Shown here: positions 13,501 through 26,700 of the stretch, piece after piece
How the letters are laid out: each line of letters opens with the position of its first letter
Numbering within the stretch: position 1 is the stretch's first letter
Origin: Paralichthys olivaceus
Lineage: Eukaryota > Chordata > Actinopteri > Pleuronectiformes > Paralichthyidae
DNA length: 64,000 bases
Reading direction: 5' to 3'
Assembly (NCBI RefSeq): GCF_024713975.1
Contig: NC_091114.1
Coordinates: 10,884,001-10,948,000 of the forward strand
Notes under the pieces: generated by a model
Told to the model about the DNA's origin: nothing
The model's input: the letters and a program-made list of their open reading frames with translations, nothing else
The model's database searches: none
Made by a program: the position numbers and the translations under genes

Positions 13501-16500
13501 TTAGGAATTAGTTTGTGCAGCAAACTCTGGCTCACTTGCAATATTTTGTCTGTTGACAAATGATCAATGAATAAACAAGAGCATTTGGGTTATTCTGCGT
13601 CACTCATCACACTGTTGTTTTGCGCTTTAACAGATCTCAATGAAAAAGTTTCACACATGAGAAACCTACGGAACCAAAATCATTTATGGGTTAAAGAGGT
13701 TTGAACTTTTTAAGGGGGGCTCTGGCTTTGACTGGTCACATCTCCTTTCCCCAGAGACACTTTTCTCACATCGTTTTTAAGCTCGGTTGCAGCTCCATCT
13801 TTATCCAACAGTTTGCTCTCCTCAATATAAAAAATAACGGCACCATGAGTTATTATATTTGTTAAAGCTAGAGTTGGAAATGCTGGAAAAGCTTGTAAGA
13901 GCAGGCTACAATTTGAGAAAATTGCACCCGATATATTCCACCCTCGACCATTAGCAGTCTCTTTAAAGCTACACTTTTGCATGAATTGCCTCCATCTTCT
14001 GGCTACACGTCTCTCTGGCTTGTGAAGACGGGCAGCGTACGCGCAGGTGGGCAGGCCTGTTAGTGACGGGCAGGCACACCAGCTCATCATTTCATCAGGT
14101 CCCGATGAAATGATTGGTTTTGTTTATTAAGCTGCTGTCAGACAAACTAACATTTACTGAAGTCTGGACATTCGAGCCTCTGAGTTTGTGTCTTGGGACG
14201 TCCTCAGCAGGATTCACTGCAAACAAGTGGGTGTGTTGATGATGTTTCTAAAACATGACAGATGCCAAAATTAAAAGAACAAAACAAAAAGAATTCAAGA
14301 AAAAGCGGTGCCATATCCGTAGAGACACTGACAGAGATGTTGAGACAGCTTTTGATGATAAGGGCCGACGCTGGCGCCGATTCTCCAGAGACCATGTCTG
14401 AAATTGGCTTTACAGTCCTTTTGTACGTGAAGACGATTTAAACCGATAAGATAAAAAGTGTTTCAGGGACAACCAACCCTACCTTTAAAGTTGAATTGCA
14501 AAAAAAACTATATATTTTAAAATCACCATCATGTCGTCATGTGATTTGGCTCAAAAGTCTGATTTGAATTTCAAATAAACTCATAAAAACCTGCTAAAAT
14601 TAACATCATGTGCATTGACGCTGTTCTGTTACCGTCTGCGTCAGTCTGACAACAGTGTGGCACGAGGCAGCACGGTGCCCAGATACAGTTCATCAAATCT
14701 CTGCCGTTCAGACTGTTGGCTCGCGTTATTGTCTCCTGGGACCCTGACTGATCTATAAATAGCATCGGATGCAGGTGTATTTTTTACTGGAGAGTGAAAC
14801 TTCTCCCTCACTAATTCTCAATGTATAAAACAGAAGTGTAAGCACCATCACTGGATTGAAGTCTGCAGATGAGGAGCAAAGCCTTCCACTTATTTCTCTA
14901 AAATGATGGCGTCTTTGGAGCAAACTGCGGCGGCATCTTCAATCTGAGTTTGCACAAAGGAATTTAATTTGGCCACAGCATTAGTACACGGAAAAACAAG
15001 GGGCCTTTTAATATGAGAAATATTAAATATGCATGCAAACATCTTCCAAAACCGTCTGTTCCCTGCTTGCAAAGAGTCTGCCTGCGAGGTTAGAAATTTG
15101 AAAGCGGAAATGAAGACATAATAAGCGTACCTTTCCTACTTATTTTTTTTCATTATATTTACTTGTTCAGCTCAGAATGCAAATTAGCTTCTGGCACAAC
15201 AGGCAAATATAATTAAAATTGAGATATATTTATGCAAATATTTGGTTGGGATTACAGTTAAACCCGGAGCAATGTTCTTGATCCGTGCTTTAAATGTCTC
15301 TTTTGGTCTTTATAAACACACAGTCACAGAAAGACAGGAGGTCTCTTTGTTTTTCAACTGTTTCATGGCAGCCGTGCATCGTGCTTTTACTTTGAGCTGT
15401 GATGTTAGTCATTCTGTGCTGGGCGGCATCCTTTGCCTTACAAGCAGCCGTGGTAATTTCTCAGTCTGATGGGGCCCTGTGCATGCACAACAACAAGCTC
15501 CATTTATGTGCATTCACTCTGGTCCGCACTTGACCTTCCTCAACGGGCGCAGTGACTAAAAAGCCTTTTATGTAACCCTGCAGAAGTGTTTGGGAGAGCA
15601 GCCACGTCTCCCTTACGGCCCCTCGGGTAAAAGTTTAAGACCTATAAACTCTGTAAAGGGATACTTCAACTGGAGAACTCGCATTTCTTCATGATGCCCT
15701 GCCTCCTGGAGAACTTCTCAATTCATGATGCACATTTATATCGACAGAGCAAGCAGGGAATGAAAATGCAACGAATGACCTCTGCAAAGTTACACTGGAC
15801 AAACATGAGATGATCCGCAACAATGTGATGCTACAGTTAATCCAAACCATTAGGCTCCATCACAGCAAAATTAGATCAATGTGAAACTATACATGTTACA
15901 AAAATAAACACATCACAAAACTGATTATTTCGTATACATATATACATAAATATGTAAAATGTCAAAATAAATGGGAATTCATTGAATTTGCTCGTGGAGC
16001 CTTTGGTGTAAAGTGCAGCTTCAGTGACAAATGTAAACTGTCCTGACAGTGCTGACCTTTCTGGAAAAACAAACTGGAGAGTACAAAATGGAGGACGCCG
16101 TCTCCACAAAACAGATGCAGCTCAGTTGGCAGTTAGTCGTGAGACACAAGTGTGTGGTACAGGATTTACTCTTTCATTAACTGTTAAATGCAGCACGAAT
16201 CAACATTTCTGTTTCAAGAATAAGTCAAATAACGAAGCATCACACACCAGGCATCAACTAGCTTGTGAACATAAGGGAGCATGGTGGAGCTAAAGAGAGA
16301 TTTCCCAGGAGGGGGTGGAGACCCAAACTAAGTTCTCCCACAATGTGGAAAATTTGTCTTGGGCTCTTCACCCATGCTGCAGCCATAAATATACACATAT
16401 ACACTAAAACAAATCCACATTATGCAACAAATATCAGCCCAAATACCTGTGTTAATACATAACATGGTACCATATTGTGCATAACTGTCCATATTGCAAA

Positions 16501-19500
16501 TACACGCAAATTCACATGCAAGTAGTCACCATATAACAGTTTTTAGCGACACATCAACATGCATCATTATTGCACACTTGAGTCAATTGTTCTGATTTAC
16601 CAACTGTGATTTGGGTCTCAGTTAAAAGTTCAGTTAAAAATCAACAAACAGAACAATATCTGTACTGGTGCTGTCGGAAACATTTATTGAAGAGTTAAGG
16701 TCAAAATTACAATAACAATATCTAATACAACAAATAGTACAAGGGTATGTGACAAGTAAACAAAGGAAAACTACAAACAAGATGGCGACTGGGACCGCCT
16801 GGCTGCTGTGTTTCTTAGTCAAGGCTGGTTGGTGTCTGGTTAAAAGACAGATGCAATATTACTCATTATACAAGGAATCTACTGACATGAACTTAACCCA
16901 ACTACGAACAGACAGCAATAAAGTCAATAAAAGTTAAACTGTCCTGTGCTCGGTCGTGTTGCACTCTACGAGGTTGCATTACCAATTCCAGGGAGGGAGA
17001 GGAAGATGCTTTGTAAAGTTTTGCTTTTTAAGTCCAGCCAGGCTCGACGCCAACTCTGCTTTGTGGCTCCTGTCGCCTGCAAAATCGCCCGGCAAGACTT
17101 TGTGTCATAGCCGCTGGTGGTAAATTAAACCTGTTAACTTGAGGTTCACCCGCAGGCGGAGCAGAGTTGTGGCGGAGTGCTCTGAGCAGGCCTGCAGGGA
17201 GGTCAGCAGTTCCGCTAGTGAAGAGCATGGGCAGAGAGAGAGAGTTGTTTCTGTCTCCATCACCAGGAGAATCAGAGAGGGTGAGGACAGAGAGAGCGGG
17301 GGTTTATTGGGGACATCTAACTATCTGGTGGTTGGGTACAAGGGCAGAGCTCACAACCTGGGCTGACAAAACATTAATATAAATCTAAACAGTTGGGAAA
17401 CACAAGCCAAGTATCGGAGGTAGATGATTTGTTTACGTGTTCTTATACTTTAAAATGAGCTTGATGTTACAGCCTTAGCCGACGTTTGTCGTCTGGAAGA
17501 GCAGAAAACATCTAAATCATATTAAGGAAGATAAGGAAACTTTTAAAAACAGGAAAAATAAGTTGTGTTGGAAATCACACATACAAACAACATATTATTT
17601 GCGTATCTTGCTACTTAACGTAATTATAAAATTCTTGCGACAAACATTTCTTCTAACATCTTCAATTGATTCAAAGTAGGGAAACAACCAGAATCCATTG
17701 TGTGCACTGCCTTTATGAAACTGCAGGGTTTATACCAGGTCGCTGCTGATTGGCCAACACCTTTGACATGCCCACCAAGAAAGACAAAACGTACCTTGGA
17801 GCATGCTGCACACGGTTACGACCTCGAGCGTTAAAGCCTTGTTTGCATGCACACCATGACGTGCACACGAATGCGAAACAGCTATAAACTTGAAAAATGC
17901 AAAACTGGAGGGAAAAGCGACGCAGGTCTGGAGTTATAATGTCTGCAGAGAAGAATATAACACACCTACACCTGCTGTCACTGATGTTAAACACAGACAC
18001 CACCTCTCATTAAACCCTTCCCACACTGCATTACTCATCTTTGGAGAATTTTGTTTTAATTAATTCCGTCTTAATGTAAATGTGGTGTAATTTAGAGGTT
18101 TATACCACATGGGAAGGTTTTTACAGCTCACTACGCTGGTACACTCAGATTCTGGTGTCATACACTATATTTAGATATAAAGTGAATTGAAATGATAAAT
18201 GTATCACTCACCAAAATCTCTGAATGGAACAGCGTCCCTGTAAGGAAGTTCAATAGCAAGCAGTCAGATGATGATGATGATCAGGAATTAATATTGACTT
18301 TATATTAAAGATGGACGACATGGTGGTTTCCTAAAGTAAATCCAATTCATCTTGATCGCCACCTGGTGGCTGGCTACTGTATAGGTCATAAATTCCACCT
18401 GTAATATGTGACTAAAAAGTCATTTAATTCGATATTTGATGCTATAAAACAAGGTAAAACCTCATCAACATAATATAGATCACATTTTATAGAATATTGT
18501 GACATTACAGCTGCGAAACTATGGTTCTACCTTAAAAAAATATATCTCACCTGTATTATGATTAAGAAAAACAACCAAGACTGTGCTGCCTCCTAAAGGA
18601 GACAGAATTAAAGTTAAGATTGAAGTGAACATGACATATTTATCCTTTCCCTCTCTCCCTTCCTCTCCCCCAAAGGAAAGCTTGCTGGTGTTCCGATCAG
18701 AAAAGAACGTGACGCTGAACGCCAGAGACGACCGAGGCCAGCTGACCGGCCAGCTCACAGTGGGTGAGTCCACTGCCTGGAGGAGGTTAACACTCTGGAG
18801 CAGAAGAGTTTTGTGACTCACTGTCATTTGGGACACAGGTTTATTTACTTAGTAATCCAGTCCTGGCTGTAAATGACCCAATCAATCCTATTTATTACCC
18901 ACTTTAATCAGCTGTAGCACAATTATTCATCTTTAAATTCCCTGTAATCCTCCCTGTGCTGGTAAAATACACTGTGAGGATTTCACACTAACCTTTGATA
19001 CACTTATTGAAAGGGCAATGGATTCTTCTTATTATCGTTAAGTTTAAGCTTCAGCCAAACCAAATTACTGGAGTCTTTTACATGATTTATGACCACTGGA
19101 GAGCAGATGACCTGCTTATTAACACCAACAGCCATCGATCTGAGCCAACATAAGTCGGGAGTTGATGCTGATTTGACGAGACTGATGATGTGACACGTTT
19201 CCGTCACGCTTGGCCTTCCTCCAAAAATGAGGAGCGCCTGCTTTTGAAGAAAGTGCATTTTATCTGGAATGAGATGGAACTCGGTCGAGAATAATTAACT
19301 TCCCGAGGCGCCACAGCCTCTGGATTAATGGTCGAGAGAGGAGGAGGAGGAGGAGGAGAGAGGAAAGTTTCTGCGAGCACATCTGGAAAAACAGAAAAAG
19401 TGAACAAGAATTAATATTCCTCCGCAGTAGAAGAGCTTACTGATTTGTCTCCATTTGGAGTAAAAGCATGGCTGATCCAGCTTTGTTGGGCACTTTTCAT

Positions 19501-20662
19501 TTGCAAACACTTAAAAGTTTCTCACAGCACTAATAGTCTTTCTTTCCCAGACAGAGTTTCCTGAAACACAAACAGACTTTTTTTTAAACAACGCCATTTA
19601 CAACTATTAACGTTAGAATTCCAGATTGATAAAACTCTGTAGGTGTAGCTCTGTCCTCTAATGTTGATGAATTATCAAACTAGAAAGTTTATATATTTTT
19701 GCGGAGCAGATATGGGTTTGTAGCTTTAATCGATGCCTGCAGCTTCACTCTGTAAAAATCTGTAAGCAGGACCTGAGGCTGTGGAGGCCCAGTGTCAGAG
19801 GCTGGAGGTGCGAAGTCGAGATGGAGGAAGACTGCTGTTCACTGCAGATGAAGAGGAGGTCATCATGACAACAGAAAAGTTCATCGTCACAGGTAACATG
19901 TGCCTCAATTTATCATCTTTTGACACATCAGATATATTTATTATTAGATCTTAAAAGCAAAGAAAGATCATTTGAATACCATTTTGATCAGTTCCAAAAA
20001 AAAATAAAAAATTGTTTCTTACCTCGCTTGTAAATTTCATGAATTCTAAAAGTACGTTGTATCGTCAGGCTCCGAAGGCGCCGTGTTTGGGCATTCAGTA
20101 GAAACTCCTCTGATCCAGGCGAGAGCATCCGAAGACCTGAGGTAAGTCCACGAGATTCATTAAAGCTTAATGTCACATGTTCATATCCTGTTCAATTAAA
20201 CAAGGAGCTCTTTAAATAAAGATAGAAGGAGGAACCCTCATTGAGCAGCATCATTATTCTCAAGCAGCCTCTCGTAAACTAGAGCAGCCACTGGTCGCCT
20301 CGTTATCACACAAATTCAAAAACAAGATTTCACCATTATATTAATTTCACGGCCGAGGGGCGAGCTAATTTGTTGGTTATTCTCTATAGCAGCGAGGAAT
20401 TGATTAAAGTGTGGAGAGAGTGTGGAGACAGTGGTTGGCACTTATTAGACTCGTACGCTCCCGTGCATGTGATCCCCAGCACGTGCACGCTCCCCCCGAG
20501 GCTGCGAGTGCGTCGTCGCTCCTTTAACGAGCTATAACGAGTGCGGTTTGTTGTCCACCTGACTGGTCCTGGGGGGAGGGCCGGGATCAAAGTTGGCAGA
20601 AAAAGCAGTGTTCTGGCAGCTAATTCCTCCAGAGTGAGAGGAATACTGATGAGGTTCACTTT

Positions 20663-20713
<51 letters not shown>

Positions 20714-23700
20714 CAGTGGTCACCATCTGCTATGTGTTCAAAATCTTAACGAGGAGCCGCCCAACAGTTGAGAAAAGGAAAATAGCAACATGACTTTTAC
20801 TTGAGACAGGATTCAGATTTTTTATTCTGTTCAAATGAACAGATATTTCTCATCAAAAACAAATTTCATTCAAATAATGTCAATGTTTGATTCAATTTAA
20901 AAACATATCTCATGTTAATGTCTTTTTCCAAAAATCTCATATTTCTGCAGGACTGAAATGTTTTTCACACCAGCAGGAATAAAATTAGAACTGGACTGAT
21001 TTATTGGTTGGTTAGGAGCCTTTCACATTTCCATATATTGTCATCAGCATTTATATTTGCTCTTATTCACTGATATAAACTTATTTTAGTAGAAAAGATG
21101 TGCATCTATTGTAATATCTTACATAAAATGAATTATGAACTACTTTATTCGTTCAAGTACTTTATATTTGTTTGTATTTCACGGCTAGAAACAGGTGATG
21201 ACCCAAATGCAGAGGCCACGTGAGGACAGATCCAATAAACAATATTTAATCTGACTTACGGCTTTGAAACACGGGTAGAGGTGTCCAGACATCACACACG
21301 GGCTGAAAGTGAAAATCATAGCTGGGAATTAACTGATGAGGAAGAAACACCATGGGAACAAGTGGGAACACACAGGTGACACCAGACACAGGTGAAACTC
21401 ATTGAGGGTGACGCAGGTCGTCACAGGAAGTGATGTGCTCTATTAACAGGAAGTTAATAAACTCAGCAGACAAATAACTGAGACACAAATAAAAAACATT
21501 GGTTTATTGGCGAATATATAAATATTTGAAGTTTTATTCACTCTAATATCACAAATCTTGTTATACTGATTATCTTTAATGTTTAAATGTGTATTGTGTA
21601 CGCCCCTCTCTCTGTAACAGGTTGTAAGTTTGGTCGGAGTAAAACCTGTGATAACTCATTCCTCCTGCACTGCTTCTTTTTCATTAATCACATCGACACA
21701 GTAAATTATCAGCCTGTTGATTAATCGCTTGTGTGTAATTCTGATTTATCGCGTGATATGATGACATCATACCGTATAATTACAGCAACACTGTCATAAA
21801 AATTCTCTGACACGCACACATCTGTTTTTATCATAAATACTCTATTAACTCTTTGAATTTCCTGTTTCTCTTTTCCACTTTACGTTACCATGTTTTTATA
21901 ACAGAATTTTTTGGTCTTATTTGTTTGTGTGACTCTGGGACTTTTCTTCCATATTCATGAGTTTCTCTCGCTACATCGCATCACTGTCTTGTGTTTCATT
22001 TCTCTTTTAAACCAGCAGCGATCAGAGAGACGCTCACCTGAGATCTTCTCCCCTGAGAAACACCTGCTCTCTCTCCCCGCTGACTTCCTGTGTGTACGCT
22101 CACACTCAACTTTGTCTTCATTTATCATCGTCACGCTGCTTCTGAATAATTGAATATACTGCGAATAATAATAAGTCCATTGGCATTCATTTACATATTT
22201 TAAGTTAACTCATGAACCTCGATACATGAGCTGGACTGAATTTGTATTTGCTTCACCCGTCTGGTTTAGTTTCAGTCTTTTAGGACGTGGCCTGGTGTAC
22301 AGATTTATATTCCCACAGACAAGAACAACCCGAATGACTTACAGATAGAAAACCAGAGATCCTCTGCACAGCAGGGCAGATCGGTTAGTTTTATTTATTT
22401 CACATATGTATTCACAAATAATGAAAATATTTTAAATTCAGAGGATCTAAAAATCAAATCATTTTCAAACCAGGAGCATTACATACATCGTTCTTCTATT
22501 CACAAGAAAAACAAACAAAGAGAAGGGTTGTGTAAAGGTTGGTATTTTCATAGACACACTATTGGTACGATATTATTACTCCAAACCAAAATGAAATGAT
22601 AAACTGAATTAAGGCAGAAATAATCTCACAAATAAAAAAAGAAGAGAATTGGTAGAAAGCAACAACAACCCTGCGCTCCACACAGCACAGCAGGAGAAAT
22701 GTCCGCTACTAAGGATTATTATTATCTTAATTCATGAATTAAATATTTGGTCTGTGAAATGTTGATAGTGAATAATGTTCATCCTAATCTTTCAGAGCCC
22801 AGACATCTCTCTCCATATTTAGTTTCTAATGATGACTCCTGGGAATCGTTGTGTGATGTTTTATTATTACCAAGTGAGCATAGTAGTGAGTATTAGTGAT
22901 AATATTTCAAAGTTTTAAAAAGTTTTTGGACATGTGAGAAACTGCCCCTGAGCTGAGGCCTCTGAAACAAGTGCAGAGGTGTTATAAAGAGAAAACGCTC
23001 CCCTCGTCAGAGACCTGTCCGTTTGTCTCGTCCAGCTTCATTACGCTCTGATCTGCACCTTCACCTCGCCGTCACCTCTGTGGTTCCCTCTCACTCTCAA
23101 AGCTTTGTGTGAAATCTGAGGACAGAAATTGACTCGCAGAAAATCTGGGTCTAGAGATGAAAATATTTATAACATAATCAGATCATTCTGCAGCTAAATT
23201 TAAGATGACGGTGCTCCGATTCCCGACGGGCGCGTCAGAAACTCATCAGTGACAGGCAGCAAAGCCGTGGGATGAGTGCTTTGATATTTTTACTGTCATA
23301 CAGCCGTCGTCTTGTTTGTTCACATTCACTGGGACGTGTCTGTTCTCCCGACATCTATTGGTGATCAATACCAGCAAAAAGTCTCCAGGTCTCAGCTCTG
23401 TCAAAAACAGACTATTTGACATTTGTTGAGAGTCTGTAGTTAAAAGCCAAAGCAGGAGAGGCAGGATATGAAGCCTCGTTTGGTTCCCTACATTTTCAGA
23501 CCCAGCATCTGAAAAAACATTTTCACAGCTTTGCATTTTATTTTCTCTGCAACTTCTCAGCGTCTTAAGCTCGGCTGCTCTTCAGCTTCGAGGTGCGTTT
23601 GCAGAGTTAGTCGGCCGAGCAGCTTTTCAGCAGCAGCACGTGTCCACGGCAGAGTGACAGGTTCATTAAGGAGATAAAGGCCGAGGAGAACAGCTCTTCT

Positions 23701-26700
23701 CGGTTCCACTTAGCTCCGCTCAGACTTTGTTCTAGCAGCACTTTGTTGGGATTAAGATGTAGTGCAGCAGGAGGGTGTGTTTTTTTCTAGTTATGACTGC
23801 AGTGGAGGGAAGTGGAGTTTCTTTGTTGCTCTATTGATCTTTTTTTGAGAGAAAAGTTTGGACAGCAGAGTATATTACTTATTATTATACAGACAAGAGC
23901 TGATTTGGACTTTTGGGGTCAATTCCAATATTGATATTATGGAGTAAAACATTTTATTATAAATAATTATGAATGAAAAGTTAACACAAATACCAATTAT
24001 ATTATATTATATATAATAGATTTTATTTCTGTTTTCTATATATTATATTATAAAAAAGTTTATATATCTGTAAACATAAACACTAATACCAACTTGGTCT
24101 GAGGAAGACATATTGAAAGTATCAATAATTTTGGTGACTTAAGTTGTATAGATTAAAACCTATCACAGTGTTTTTTCCTCTAGTAAAAGAGTTTTTGTAG
24201 TTTTTCGTCACCCCAGTATTATGGACGGAGGAGGTCGCACCTTCTGCAGATTGTTCAGCCCTATGAGGTAAATTGTGATTAGTGAATATGGGCTGTAGAA
24301 ATATAACAAGTGTCAGACCAGGTCAAAACTTTCCACACTTCAGTCCATTGCTGGAAAAATAGCCTGTGAGATCATCGCCTCGATCTGTTTCACATTTTCC
24401 GAACTGAGACTGTGAAAGCTTCTCCTCCCCTGAAGGAGATTTAGTGATTAGCAAGTGAGAAATTATTTTACCTCTCATGCTATCAAACTGTTAAATGCTC
24501 ATGATAAGTCAGTGGGGGACGTGTCTTGCATTTAAAACTGCTGATGGTGATGGAAATGTGGACTATTGAAGGTTGGGTTAAATGACGGCCGGTTGTTCTC
24601 CAGGTTTGCAGCATTTTCTTCGAGTGTGCATGTTGGATCAAATTAATTCAATACATTTTTGTGAGTATGTTATTAGGTTTCCTGTATCTTCTGTTTAAGT
24701 GAGACAGTGTGCAGAAGAGTGGCGTCTGTACTTTTGCTTTCTCAAACGCAGCAGGAGATCGTGCCGCTCAGAAATGTAAATGTCCAGAACATTCAGGTGA
24801 GGGGTTGTAGCCTGGAAGCGGGACATGACATATAAATCCTCCTGCGTTTTTGTTTTCAAGTCGACATCTTCATCCGCGTCTTCTTCGTTTATTTGTATTC
24901 TTCCAGTTTCGCTTCCAACTGCAACACTCTGTTGTTGTGACCGAAAGCTGAGATAGTAAATTGGGGTGTTTGCACAAGAGATAAGTGTGTGTTGTTCAGA
25001 TCTTCCCCCGTGATTCTCTGCATGGCGACCTGTCCAGGGTGTGTGGATAATGGATGGACGGATGTTTCTCTCTCTCAGCATCCAGCTCTTTTGTGTTTCG
25101 TGTCTGGTAGTTTTGTAAAGTTTGCTGCGTGCTCCCTCGAGGCCACAGACAGTCAATAAAAGTGAAACACTGTGTGATTGTGACCTGTAAAAACAACTTG
25201 TCACCTTTATGAACCCCCTGATACGTTCTGTTTTAATCAACCTCATCCGCTGTGACATCAACTCCGGCCATCAGCACGTGTGGTCCAGCGCAGCTCTTTC
25301 CTGCCTGCCTCTGTGATACAGTGACCTTTCTGCCCATGTAAATGTCATTTTCCAGGGAAGGGGGGAGAGGATGTCGTAAACAGCCTTTATGACTGCAAAT
25401 ACCACACAGGTTATCTGTAGCCAGGGATTTACATATTCGGCTTTTTCCTGGACGGAGCCAGAAGCCCCTGAAATACTCTGAGTACAGGAAGCTTCTCGGC
25501 ACTGAGGAGGATGGAGCTTTATCCGAGGGTTTCTGGACTTGGTGACATTTTAAAACAACCAAATTAGCTTCATTAATTAAGATTGCCTAGAATCTAAATT
25601 GCATGGAAGTTAATGGAATTATGTCATCTATCAAAGTTCGTGAGAAGGATCTTTATTGTTTTAACTTTAGTTTTAAGGAACAATTAGACAGTATTTAAGT
25701 AATTGTAAAATACATTTTAAATGATACATTTTACTACCTCTTCGCTTCTAAAGGCAAGGTTTTATTCATAAAGTACATTTTATACACAGAGGTAGATTGG
25801 GAAATGAAATAAAACACTGACACAAAATTAAAAGAAATCAATTAAAGAGAAAAAAGTTTTCAATCTAAATAAAAGACTTTAAAAAGAGCAGAATAAAAGA
25901 GGTAAAGATATTAAAAGTCTAGATCTATAATAAAAATAAATTCAAGGAAACACACACATGCTCCTGGTATCAAGTACAAGTTCATTCATTACAGTGAAAA
26001 CAGCTATCAGGAATATTGGAATTAAAATGGTGTCATTTAACATTTAATATTAAATCCTGCGCAGCCACTGATGGGTTTTTAAATGACATCTCATTAGTAG
26101 TAAAGGTTACTGGTTTTATCAATCATGTGAGGTGTATAATGTGACTATACACTGCTGTTGTAGATAAAGCCTCACAAACCAGGGCGTAAAAACCTTCTCC
26201 ACATGAAACTGGAAACAGTCTGAGCTGGTTATAAAAACCCAGGAGACAATTCTTTTAATGCTTTTATTTTGGACTGTGTCTGAAACAAGCACTCTGGGAA
26301 ATTGAGCCCTTTGTCTTCTGGCGGAATCACCAGACTGCTCAGTGACCTTGCGATCCTCATTGGGGACCAGACTCCAGGTCCTATGAGGTAAAACCTCAGC
26401 GCTGAGGTCCTGGCTGATGTGAGGGGAAGGCTGTGGGTGAATGTGTCCACAATGGATGGAAGACAATGAAATGTCCCTAGAAGGACGGCAAGCATCACCT
26501 TTAACCAACTTCTCATCGCTCTGTTAATGACTTGTCTATCTGAGTTACAGCTAATCAGTGGATGCTTGAGAAATAATTTTTGCAATTATTGAAACGTACA
26601 AAGCCGAGGAGCACAGGTTTTTCACTAATGAGCGTAGATTCGGGGAAATAAATAGCAGGTTGTGTCTCTACGGGAGAGTTTACTCATTTCATGATGCAAT

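Larger units (their letters stand above)
9844..18675. other. large sgcz intron (8.8 kb), no gene seen
   Basis: No exon supported. Contains one repeat B copy (14,120-14,400), part of repeat C (18,309-18,402) and an AT-rich block with several ATGCAAAT-type octamers (14,990-15,250). Confidence 0.6.

Noticed and set aside
24695..25261. 188-codon open frame on the minus strand within an sgcz intron
   Set aside because: No recognisable domain, low-complexity composition and no splice or promoter context. A frame of this length is not unexpected by chance in 64 kb read in six frames.
26119..26585. Overlapping minus-strand frames of 129 and 118 codons
   Set aside because: No homology recognised and two different frames open over the same DNA, which suggests chance.
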